DNA from: an uncultured Clostridia bacterium
Lineage (GTDB): Bacteria > Bacillota > Clostridia > UMGS1810
NCBI GenBank assembly: GCA_937959315.1
Contig: CALGRC010000139.1
Location: 1 to 7,618 of the forward strand
Direction of reading: 5' to 3'
DNA: 7,618 nucleotides
The notes beneath the pieces are model-generated. The model worked only from the letters and a program-made list of their open reading frames with translations, searched no databases and was not told where the DNA came from. Below are positions 1-6,220 of this stretch, one piece after another (the first letter of the stretch is position 1; the number at the start of each line of letters is the position of its first letter). The position numbers were made by a program, and so were the translations under genes.

Positions 1-1
1 C

Positions 2-238
2 AAAAAATTTGTTGCTACATTGAATGAAGTTAAAGATCCAACCGTAACATGGTCGATTGATATGGATGACAATCTGAAACAGTACAAAGAGTTGATTTCA
101 GTTAACACGTCCGGCGGTGAACTGCTTATAAAAACTCCCAACAACACTTCATTGTACTATGGTGTCATTCGAATTACGGCAACATTTACTGATGGATTCA
201 TCGCAAAACTTGATACCAGCATTGTTCCTTTAGTGTAG
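2..238 (+). CDS. C-terminal part of an unrecognised beta-rich protein (Ig-like or phage structural protein)
   Basis: The reading frame is open to the window edge and ends at TAG 236-238, so this is the 3' end of a longer gene; the TTG at 20 is only an internal candidate start. About 78 residues are visible. They alternate polar and hydrophobic residues with a TVTWSI strand, then SVNTSGGELLIKTP, then YGVIRITATFTDG and a final SIVPLV strand. This order resembles bacterial Ig-like (Big-type) domains, which occur at the C-termini of phage tail proteins and surface proteins. No catalytic motif, membrane segment or sorting signal is visible. Its GC content, about 38% by hand count over the first 240 bases, is lower than sampled lines of the following dxs region (about 57%). 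The next ORF starts 8 bases later behind AGGTGA, so the two look like consecutive genes of one operon. The phage assignment is an inference. Confidence 0.45.
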   Translation, partial: KKFVATLNEVKDPTVTWSIDMDDNLKQYKELISVNTSGGELLIKTPNNTSLYYGVIRITATFTDGFIAKLDTSIVPLV

Positions 239-246
239 GTGATATT

Positions 247-1626
247 ATGGCATACGGCAAAGAAATAGTAACCTACAAAAATCAGATTGCCTCTACAATT
301 TTAAATGACAATGAAATGTCTATAGAACGCAATGTTGGCGGACTTTCCGCCTATTTGAGCAAACTGCGTACAGCGCCGAATTATACAAAATTAAAAAAGG
401 CGCTCACAAAATTGCTTACCCATAGCGGCCCTGCTGGACGAGCGCTGGACAAGGGCCTTCGCAAATTAAAAGATACGATTAAATTCGCTTATATGTCAGG
501 GGCGTTGTTTGAATATTTAGGCTGGACGTATCTGGGCATTATAGACGGGCATGATATTGACGCACTCACCGAGGTCCTGGAACGGGCCCGGCAAATGGAA
601 GGCCCCATTATCATCCATACGTTTACTACCAAAGGGTTAGGCTATGCTGACGCAGAAGAAAATCCAAATAAGTTTCACGGTGTAAGCCGGAAAACAACAA
701 CCATCAAACGGGATGCCATGGATTACTCTACTGCGTTTGGAAGTTTGCTGTGCTGTGAAGCGAAACAGGACAGTACGATTACGGCTATTACTGCGGCGAT
801 GGCCGCTGGCTGCGGCTTGACGGAATTTAGCCAGCAATTCCCAGACCGCTTTTTTGATGTTGGTATTGCCGAACAGCATGCCGTTACTATGTCTGCCGGT
901 CTGGCAATCCAGGGGCTAACGCCAGTTGTCTGCATTTATTCTACTTTTTTACAGCGGGCTTATGATCAAATTTTACATGATGTCTGCCTGCAAAATTTAC
1001 ATGTGGTTTTTGGCATTGACCGCGCCGGCCTGGTTGGCGAAGATGGCGAGACCCACCAAGGGGTATTCGACTTGTCCTTTTTGAGCCATATCCCAAACCT
1101 GACCATTTTAGCACCAAGCTGCTATGATGAATTGAAAGCCATGCTTTCATTTGCTTTGCATGAACACAAAGGCCCTGTTGCAATCCGATATCCAAAAGGC
1201 GCCGTCCCATTCCGGGAAGCCGCGCCATTTCTGCCTGGGCAAGCAGAGTTATTGCGGCAGGGGAATCAAATTACCATGGTTGCAGAGGGGCGAATGGTAG
1301 AAACCGCTTTGCAGGTGTGCAATATCCTATCGCAGACCGGGATCACAGCAACATTGTATAATATCCGTACCATCAAACCATTTGACATATACCCGGTGCA
1401 GCAAAGCCTCGCACAAACTAGGTTCCTGGTAACCATAGAAGACAATATCAAATGGGGTGGAATGGGGCAGATGCTTAGGGCTTCCCTGCAAGGGAACTAC
1501 CAATTTATTCCGTTTGGATTTGGCGATCAATTTATTCCGCAAGGGAAACCTGGACAGCTATTTGAGCGCTATGGGCTGGACGCCAACCATATTGCCAGCC
1601 AAATCATAAAGGAGTACCATACATGA
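247..1626 (+). CDS. dxs: N-terminally truncated, chimeric 1-deoxy-D-xylulose-5-phosphate synthase
   Basis: Dxs condenses pyruvate and glyceraldehyde 3-phosphate to DXP using thiamine diphosphate, the first step of the MEP isoprenoid pathway. Residues 18-459 match Dxs well: NDNEMSI (20-26), IDGHD (99-103), the catalytic-glutamate region AEQHAVT (208-214, E209), STFLQRAYDQ (232-241), THQG (269-272), RYPKG (314-318) and FIPQG (429-433). The protein is 459 aa against about 620 in the family. The missing 160 or so residues include the GDG phosphate-binding motif and the conserved N-terminal histidines. Residues 1-17 do not look like Dxs and probably come from the upstream gene, whose ribosome binding site AGGTGA (237-242) serves this start. 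The rest of the frame is undamaged. Without the cofactor half-site it is probably inactive, unless an N-terminal piece exists elsewhere. It overlaps tlyA by ATGA, the common dxs-tlyA order. It could also be an assembly join. Confidence 0.9.
   Translation: MAYGKEIVTYKNQIASTILNDNEMSIERNVGGLSAYLSKLRTAPNYTKLKKALTKLLTHSGPAGRALDKGLRKLKDTIKFAYMSGALFEYLGWTYLGIIDGHDIDALTEVLERARQMEGPIIIHTFTTKGLGYADAEENPNKFHGVSRKTTTIKRDAMDYSTAFGSLLCCEAKQDSTITAITAAMAAGCGLTEFSQQFPDRFFDVGIAEQHAVTMSAGLAIQGLTPVVCIYSTFLQRAYDQILHDVCLQNLHVVFGIDRAGLVGEDGETHQGVFDLSFLSHIPNLTILAPSCYDELKAMLSFALHEHKGPVAIRYPKGAVPFREAAPFLPGQAELLRQGNQITMVAEGRMVETALQVCNILSQTGITATLYNIRTIKPFDIYPVQQSLAQTRFLVTIEDNIKWGGMGQMLRASLQGNYQFIPFGFGDQFIPQGKPGQLFERYGLDANHIASQIIKEYHT
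280..304 (+). other. Breakpoint between phage-like leader and dxs body
   Basis: Dxs homology begins at about base 298 (residues ILNDNEMSI). Upstream codons (MAYGKEIVTYKNQIAST) share nothing with Dxs, and no Dxs N-terminal motif appears in any frame of bases 1-290. The break falls inside the thiamine-diphosphate-binding domain, not at a domain border, so a natural split enzyme is unlikely. It is compatible with a prophage attachment junction, a deletion or rearrangement, or an assembly misjoin. No terminal inverted repeat or target duplication can be recognised from one side only. Confidence 0.55.
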
Positions 1627-2423
1627 GCGAACGTTTGGATATAGAACTGGTAAACCGCGGATTAGCAGAAAGCCGGGAACGGGCAAAGGCATATATTATG
1701 GAGGGGGTCGTCTATGTAGACGGCCAAAAAGCCATGAAAGCAGGCGATAAAGTTAAAAATGGCATGCAAATTGAAGTGCGCGGAACCCCCATTCCTTACG
1801 TCAGCCGCGGCGGCTTAAAATTGGAAAAAGCAGTCACTGCATTCGCATTGGATTTTACAAATATGATATGTGTAGACGTTGGAGCGTCAACCGGAGGATT
1901 TACCGATTGCATGCTGCAAAACGGCGCCCGTAAGGTCTATGCAATCGATGTCGGATATGGGCAGCTCGCTTGGAAGCTGCGAACAGATAGCCGGGTTGTT
2001 AATATCGAACGCACCAACATTCGGTATTTGGATTTGCAGCTTTTACCAGAGCCGGTGGATTTTTGCTCTATCGATGTAGCGTTTATTTCATTAAAACTTG
2101 TATTGCCGGTTGTATTTTCTTTTTTAGATAACGGCGGTCAAGTGGTTGCGCTCGTCAAACCGCAATTTGAAGCAGGACGTGAAGAAGTGGGGAAAAAAGG
2201 GGTAGTCCGGGATGCCGCTATACACCGGCGCGTAATTCAAAACACCATAGCCGCTGCGTTGGAAATTGGGTTTTCTGTTTTACAATTGGAGTCCTCGCCA
2301 ATCCGCGGTCCTGAAGGAAACATAGAATTTTTGCTATTGCTTGAAAAAAGCAAAAAATCCCAAATATGTGTGACAGAAGAACAAATTCTACAGGTCGTAC
2401 AAAAGGCGCACCAAAACAATTGA
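1623..2423 (+). CDS. tlyA: TlyA-family rRNA 2'-O-methyltransferase (hemolysin A/YqxC family)
   Basis: This 266-residue protein is predicted to methylate ribose 2'-hydroxyls of cytidines in rRNA with S-adenosylmethionine, acting in the cytosol on ribosomal subunits. An S4 RNA-binding domain occupies about residues 3-60 (RLDIELVNRGLAESRERAK, EGVVYVDG). An RrmJ/FtsJ-like methyltransferase domain follows: SRGGLKLEKA (61-70, with the conserved Lys), SAM motif DVGASTGGFTD (85-95), SIDVAFIS (149-156, D151), LVKPQFEAGRE (177-187, K179) and RGPEGNIEF (228-236). The K-D-K-E type catalytic set is therefore present. Length is normal for the family. The start is supported by AAAGGAG at 1608-1614, eight bases upstream, and by the ATGA overlap with dxs, which suggests translational coupling. 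Some relatives are called hemolysins, but the methyltransferase role is the established one. If the upstream join is real, its transcription now depends on sequence upstream of the window. Confidence 0.93.
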   Translation: MSERLDIELVNRGLAESRERAKAYIMEGVVYVDGQKAMKAGDKVKNGMQIEVRGTPIPYVSRGGLKLEKAVTAFALDFTNMICVDVGASTGGFTDCMLQNGARKVYAIDVGYGQLAWKLRTDSRVVNIERTNIRYLDLQLLPEPVDFCSIDVAFISLKLVLPVVFSFLDNGGQVVALVKPQFEAGREEVGKKGVVRDAAIHRRVIQNTIAAALEIGFSVLQLESSPIRGPEGNIEFLLLLEKSKKSQICVTEEQILQVVQKAHQNN

Positions 2424-2441
2424 ATTGGGGCGGAGGAATGT

Positions 2442-3341
2442 ATGATGGAACGGAAGAAAAAACCATTTTTTACTTCAAATAATTTTGATGACTTTGAAAT
2501 CGACGAATTTTTCGACGACCATACCTATAACCCGCAGGATCTAGAGGCCGTCCAGTTTGAAGCGCCGCCTCTTCCGCAACCTCAGCGCGCAGGTACCGTT
2601 AACAATACGCATTCTGTCCCATCCTCCAAGCCGCAAGCAAAGAAAAAAACCCCATCCAATATCCATCAGGGCCACCGGCAACGTATGATAGACAAATTGC
2701 TTGCGCACGGCCTGGATTCTTTCAGCGAACACGAAGTGCTGGAACTTTTGTTGTTTTATGCAATCCCCCGGCGCGATACCAATGCACTTGGCCACTATCT
2801 CATCGAGGAATTTGGTTCATTGCACAACGTTTTTAAAGCTGATCCGTCCGATTTGCAGCAAATTGATGGCATAGGGAAAAATGCTGCGGCGCTCATTTAT
2901 TTTTTTCGATGCTTAACACCTTATCTTAACGCGCGGTTTCAAGAAAAAACCTGCCTTGCAGACACCACATCCGCCGGCCAGTTTTGCTGTGCTTATTTTA
3001 TGGAGCATGTGGAAGAATCCTTTATCGTACTAATATTGGATTCCAACCGGTGCATCAAAAAAATTGAAATTATCAGCCGCGGCACCGAAAATGAAACTGC
3101 CTTTTATCCCCGGAAAGTACTAAAAGCAGTCATTAAACACCGCGCCAATGCCATTATCATTGCTCATAACCACACCGGCGGCAATGTACAGCCCTCCGCT
3201 AATGATATCCGGGTGACCAATGAAATCATCCAACTTGTAGAAGGTATTAACGTGCCCGTGCGGGATCATTTTATCTGTTGCGGACAATTATTCACCAGTT
3301 TTGCAGAGCGGGGGATTTTGGGCGAAAAAGGGCTTTCTTGA
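2442..3341 (+). CDS. radC: RadC-like JAB/JAMM domain protein with a long N-terminal extension
   Basis: This 299-residue protein belongs to the RadC (UPF0758) family. The family was linked to DNA repair, but its biochemical role is unsettled. Residues 1-75 form an extension that looks disordered, with an acidic, aromatic stretch (DDFEIDEFFDD, 16-26), a proline-rich part and a lysine patch. The family core starts at HQGHRQRM (75-82). A helix-hairpin-helix segment (IDGIGKNAA, 141-149) follows, then the JAB metalloprotease-like domain: ISRGTENE (211-218), YPRKVLKAVIKHRANAIIIAHNH (222-244) and PSAND (251-255). Metal ligands H242, H244 and D255 fit the H-x-H-x10-D pattern. The usual HNHPSG reads HNHTGG here. 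GGAGG at 2432-2436 lies 5 bases before ATG 2442 and 8 before ATG 2445, so 2445 is equally possible. It follows tlyA by 18 bases, probably in the same transcript. Confidence 0.92.
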   Translation: MMERKKKPFFTSNNFDDFEIDEFFDDHTYNPQDLEAVQFEAPPLPQPQRAGTVNNTHSVPSSKPQAKKKTPSNIHQGHRQRMIDKLLAHGLDSFSEHEVLELLLFYAIPRRDTNALGHYLIEEFGSLHNVFKADPSDLQQIDGIGKNAAALIYFFRCLTPYLNARFQEKTCLADTTSAGQFCCAYFMEHVEESFIVLILDSNRCIKKIEIISRGTENETAFYPRKVLKAVIKHRANAIIIAHNHTGGNVQPSANDIRVTNEIIQLVEGINVPVRDHFICCGQLFTSFAERGILGEKGLS

Positions 3342-3366
3342 TTGTTTTTGCTTTTTGTGGTATACT
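3338..3366 (+). promoter_or_regulatory. Strong sigma-A-type promoter for the DUF2156 gene cluster
   Basis: TTGATT (3338-3343) is separated by 17 bases from TATACT (3361-3366), and TGG directly precedes the -10, giving an extended -10 element. The -35 overlaps the stop codon of the radC-like gene. The predicted transcription start near 3373 touches the ribosome binding site AGGAG (3374-3378), so the 5' leader would be only about 12 bases long. Position in the sole 43-base gap between two genes supports use as a promoter. Confidence 0.72.
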
Positions 3367-3384
3367 AAACCATAGGAGCGTGAA

Positions 3385-4290
3385 ATGATGTTTGACATTC
3401 GGGAACTAACGATAGACGACAAAGCGTTATTTGACAGCTATATTCAGCATAAGGCTGAAAATTCCGGCGCAAGTTTTGCCAATATTTTTATTTGGCGGGA
3501 TACTTTTGATACCAAATATGCTATCATTGATGGGTTTTTGGTATTGTTTTACCAAAGTAAAAAAGGAAGTATCCATCCAACCATGCCGCATGGGGAAGGG
3601 GACTGTACCAAAGCATTATACGAGATTGGAAAGTTCCTTTCCTCTATTGATCAGCCTTTTATTATGGAAACGGTTACTTCATCTGACAAGGAAAAACTAA
3701 CTTCTATGCTGGGGGATCGGGTGGTCGTTTGTGAACAGCGAAACTTGTTTGATTATGTGTACCGGGCGGAAGATTTAATTACCCTCTCGGGGAAAAAACT
3801 CCATGGAAAGCGTAACCATATTCATAAATTTAAATCCTTATATTCTTACGAATACCGGCCGCTCACGCCTGATTTATTTGAAATATGCCTATCAAAAGCC
3901 AACCAATGGTTACTGAAAAAATACGGCGATACGGCGCATCCAGATTATTTAGGAGAACTGCTGAGCTTAAAAGAAGCATTTACCCATTTTCAGGCGCTGG
4001 GGTTTTCCGGAGGCGCTTTGCTGGTGGATGGAGATTTAGCGGCATTTACCATAGGGGAGCAATTGACCGACAATATGGCGCTTATTCATATTGAAAAAGC
4101 CAACACCGCTTATCAAGGCGCCTATACCATGATTAACCAACAGTATGTTGAGCATCAATGGCCGCATATGACCTATATTAACCGCGAAGAAGATATGGGG
4201 ATTGAAGGGCTGCGCAAAGCGAAATTGTCATATCAACCGTGCAGATTCATTGAAATTTATAATTGCCGGTTGTATTTGGAGGGAAAATAA
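3385..4290 (+). CDS. DUF2156 family protein (phosphatidylglycerol lysyltransferase C-terminal-like, GNAT-type fold)
   Basis: The 301-residue protein matches the DUF2156 family, whose fold is related to the aminoacyl-tRNA-dependent transferase domain of MprF and to FemX/GNAT acyltransferases. Typical features are the N-terminal SFANIFIWRD (30-39), the basic GKKLHGKRNHIHKFK stretch (136-150), GGALLVDGDLAAFTIGE (209-225), the central IHIEKANTAYQGAYTMINQQ (234-253) and the C-terminal NREEDMGIEGLRKAKLSYQP (266-285). No MprF membrane domain and no signal peptide are present, so it is a soluble stand-alone version of unknown substrate. Amino-acyl or acyl transfer is an inference from fold. AGGAG at 3374-3378 lies 6 bases before ATG 3385 and 9 before ATG 3388; either may be used. 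It is the first gene of the cluster driven by the promoter at 3338-3366, and the DJ-1 gene starts 2 bases after its stop. Confidence 0.85.
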   Translation: MMFDIRELTIDDKALFDSYIQHKAENSGASFANIFIWRDTFDTKYAIIDGFLVLFYQSKKGSIHPTMPHGEGDCTKALYEIGKFLSSIDQPFIMETVTSSDKEKLTSMLGDRVVVCEQRNLFDYVYRAEDLITLSGKKLHGKRNHIHKFKSLYSYEYRPLTPDLFEICLSKANQWLLKKYGDTAHPDYLGELLSLKEAFTHFQALGFSGGALLVDGDLAAFTIGEQLTDNMALIHIEKANTAYQGAYTMINQQYVEHQWPHMTYINREEDMGIEGLRKAKLSYQPCRFIEIYNCRLYLEGK

Positions 4291-4292
4291 AA

Positions 4293-4841
4293 ATGGTTTA
4301 TGTATTGCTTGCAGATGGGTTTGAAGAAATCGAAGCGCTGGCATTTGTTGATATTTTGCGGCGTGCCGGCATTGAAACACAGACTGTTTCGGTACAAAAC
4401 GGCAAAACCGTAACGGGTGCGCATGGCATTATGATTTTACCGGATTTGCCGCTAAAAAAAATTGACCCTGAAAAGATGGATGCGATTGTGTTGCCCGGCG
4501 GGATGCCTGGCGCACAGCATTTAAAGGATAGTCAAGAAGTTGCCGCTCTTTTGCATTCCGCGCATCAGCAGCAAAAACTGATTGGCGCCATCTGCGCCGC
4601 CCCAATGGTATTGGGCGGTTTAGGGCTTTTAAATGGGAGGCAGGCGGTCTGCTTTCCGGGATACGAAAGTGCATTAGCCGGTGCCACGATATGTAATGAT
4701 CCAGTGGTAGAAGATGGGAATATCATTACTTCCAAAGGCCCTGGAACGACTGCTGCATTTGCCAGCGCCTTTGTACGCCGTTTTTGCGACGTGGCAACGG
4801 CAGAAGCAATCATTAGTTCCATGCAGTATGAAACAAGGTAA
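4293..4841 (+). CDS. DJ-1/PfpI family protein (YajL/ThiJ-like)
   Basis: This 182-residue protein has the length and motifs of the DJ-1 branch of the DJ-1/PfpI superfamily, whose members act in oxidative or carbonyl stress protection, with glyoxalase or deglycase-like activities proposed. Visible marks are the N-terminal strand VYVLLADGFEEIEA with E14 at the position of the conserved acidic residue (E18 in human DJ-1), VLPGGMPGAQ (66-75), the nucleophile elbow GAICAAP (98-104, C101) and ITSKGPGTTAAFA (145-157). No signal peptide is seen, so it should be cytosolic. GGAGGG (4278-4283) lies 9 bases before ATG 4293, which is much better than the in-frame TTG at 4263 inside the upstream gene. The gene follows the DUF2156 stop by 2 bases and precedes the folate gene by 6 bases, indicating one operon. 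The substrate cannot be told from sequence. Confidence 0.92.
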   Translation: MVYVLLADGFEEIEALAFVDILRRAGIETQTVSVQNGKTVTGAHGIMILPDLPLKKIDPEKMDAIVLPGGMPGAQHLKDSQEVAALLHSAHQQQKLIGAICAAPMVLGGLGLLNGRQAVCFPGYESALAGATICNDPVVEDGNIITSKGPGTTAAFASAFVRRFCDVATAEAIISSMQYETR

Positions 4842-4847
4842 CAGCCT

Positions 4848-5396
4848 ATGACGAAACAGCAATGGCGGACAAAATATCTAGCCTTACGCAAAAATATGGC
4901 GGATAGTTCACAAAAGAGCAAAAAAATTGCGGAAAAGGTCTTGGCAAATGATATAAAAAAGCAAAGCCATATCTTTGCATATCTCTCTTTTGCAAACGAG
5001 GTGGATACCCATACCATCATTCGCCAATTGTTAAAGTGGGGGATAACCGTATCTGTTCCTGTGTGCGACATCCATACCTGTACTATGACAGCCAGCCAAA
5101 TAACAGATTTTTCGCAATGCAAGCCAAACCGTTACGGGATTTTAGAACCCAGCACAGTCATAATCCCAGATAAACCGTTTGACATGATATTGGTACCCGG
5201 TGTAGTTTTCAGCAAAAAAGGGCACCGCATTGGATTTGGAAAAGGATATTACGACCGGTTTTTATCTTCGCTGCCCAACCATCCGTTAAAAATCGGATTG
5301 TGCTACGATTGGCAGCTTACGGAAACATTGCCGCACGAACCGCACGATATCGTTATGGATTTCATTATAACAGACGAGAGGATATGGCGTATATGA
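4848..5396 (+). CDS. 5-formyltetrahydrofolate cyclo-ligase (MTHFS/YgfA family)
   Basis: The 182-residue enzyme is predicted to convert 5-formyl-THF to 5,10-methenyl-THF with ATP in the cytosol, returning the storage folate to one-carbon metabolism. Diagnostic features are the N-terminal basic helix WRTKYLALRKNM (6-17), AYLSFANEVDTHTII (44-58, with the conserved glutamate E51), the RYGILEP strand (95-101), LVPGVVFSKKG (115-125) and the signature GHRIGFGKGYYDRFL (125-139). Length is normal for the family. The start ATG 4848 has AAGGT (4835-4839) eight bases before it, overlapping the stop of the DJ-1 gene. Its stop codon overlaps the start of the CPBP protease by ATGA, so the two are likely translationally coupled. 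All expected motifs are present, so it is probably active. Confidence 0.95.
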   Translation: MTKQQWRTKYLALRKNMADSSQKSKKIAEKVLANDIKKQSHIFAYLSFANEVDTHTIIRQLLKWGITVSVPVCDIHTCTMTASQITDFSQCKPNRYGILEPSTVIIPDKPFDMILVPGVVFSKKGHRIGFGKGYYDRFLSSLPNHPLKIGLCYDWQLTETLPHEPHDIVMDFIITDERIWRI

Positions 5397-6145
5397 AACA
5401 CCGTGCTACATATCTGCTCATCCTTGTATTTCTGTTGCAAACAGGGCTGGGTTTTGTGTTGCGTCAAATTGGAGCGACTGAATATGCTTCTATTATGGCA
5501 ACTCAGCTTATTGCCCTTTTGCTCCCGGCAGCTTTGTATCAAGTATTGTTTCAAAAGCCCATAGATACCGGTTCTGGCAGGGGATGTACCGTACTAAATT
5601 TCTGCTTTGCAGTGGTACTGATGGTATGCATAAGCGTTTTGAACCAATATATCAACATCCCCGTTTTACAACTCCTCACAATCACAGGCTTACAATCCAA
5701 TGTTATGATGGTACATCCAATTGAAACTGGATTTGAATTCTGTTTGTCTGTTATTTTTTTATGTTTTATCCCAGCCATTGTAGAAGAATTTTTGTTCCGA
5801 GGGATCCTATTGCCGGAATACGCACTTTTATATGGCGCAAAACGGGCGATGGTATTAACTGCTGGTATTTATGCTGTCATGCACTTTGAACCGTCCGCTT
5901 TTGTTCCGCAATTTACCATTGGTTTGCTGACTGCATACTTGGTTTATCAAACAAAGTCGCTGTTACCGGGGATTGCTGCACACATTGTCAATAATATATT
6001 TGGATTGCTGATTCAACAATACAATACGCAATTTGCAGAAAGGTTGATATCCAGTGCAATCCCGATTGCAGCAGGGGCCTTAATCATATTTGCCGGCACG
6101 GTTGTTTTATTTTCCAAGTACAACATGCAACCAGCCAAACAATGA
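5393..6145 (+). CDS. CPBP family intramembrane metalloprotease (CAAX/Abi type)
   Basis: The 250-residue protein is highly hydrophobic, with about seven or eight candidate membrane segments (roughly 8-25, 33-54, 68-86, 115-130, 152-163, 172-187, 192-208 and 218-241). It carries the three CPBP motifs: EEFLFRG (131-137, the EExxxR glutamates and arginine), YAVMHF (160-165, H164) and HIVNN (197-201, the HxxxN pair). The family includes CAAX-type proteases, bacteriocin self-immunity proteins and regulators; the substrate here is unknown. I chose ATG 5393, which shares ATGA with the folate gene stop and has AGAGG (5377-5381) 11 bases before it. ATG 5384 is in frame but only 2 bases from that site. 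An even longer frame reaching into the folate gene is not credible. It is the last gene of the cluster begun at 3385. Confidence 0.9.
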   Translation: MKHRATYLLILVFLLQTGLGFVLRQIGATEYASIMATQLIALLLPAALYQVLFQKPIDTGSGRGCTVLNFCFAVVLMVCISVLNQYINIPVLQLLTITGLQSNVMMVHPIETGFEFCLSVIFLCFIPAIVEEFLFRGILLPEYALLYGAKRAMVLTAGIYAVMHFEPSAFVPQFTIGLLTAYLVYQTKSLLPGIAAHIVNNIFGLLIQQYNTQFAERLISSAIPIAAGALIIFAGTVVLFSKYNMQPAKQ

Positions 6146-6173
6146 AAAACACGGGGTAGCGAAACTGGTTATT

Positions 6174-6203
6174 TATTTCGCAAAATAAAAATTTTGCGAA
6201 ATA
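6174..6203 (+). repeat. Perfect 28-bp palindrome (dif-sized) before the recombinase gene
   Basis: Bases 6175-6202 read as two 11-base arms, ATTTCGCAAAA and TTTTGCGAAAT, around six central bases TAAAAA. The arms are exact reverse complements. The 11-6-11 layout equals that of Xer dif sites, and the right arm matches the E. coli XerD half-site TTATGTTAAAT at 8 of 11 positions. Read as RNA it forms a 13-bp stem (6174-6186 with 6191-6203) and an AAAA loop, ending on the first base of the AGGAGGGG ribosome binding site. No U-run follows, so it is not a normal terminator. It may be a recombinase binding site, an operator or a translation-control hairpin. Confidence 0.6.
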
Positions 6204-6220
6204 GGAGGGGTGAAATTACA

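Noticed and set aside
247..1626. Natural split Dxs made of two subunits
   Set aside because: The cut falls inside the thiamine-diphosphate-binding domain next to NDNEMSI rather than at a domain border, and no N-terminal half is encoded nearby.
1790..1820. GC-rich palindrome GCCGCGGC in tlyA
   Set aside because: It encodes the conserved SRGG motif and is explained by coding constraint.
3320..3360. Terminator after the radC-like gene
   Set aside because: T-rich runs are present but no convincing stem precedes them; the region is better explained as promoter DNA.
4565..5122. Minus-strand ORF of 185 codons
   Set aside because: It lies across the DJ-1 and folate cyclo-ligase genes, both of which show clear family motifs, and its translation has no recognisable family pattern.
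6146..6220. Terminator after the CPBP gene
   Set aside because: The hairpin at 6174-6203 is followed by AGGAGGGG, not a U-run, so it does not fit a rho-independent terminator.
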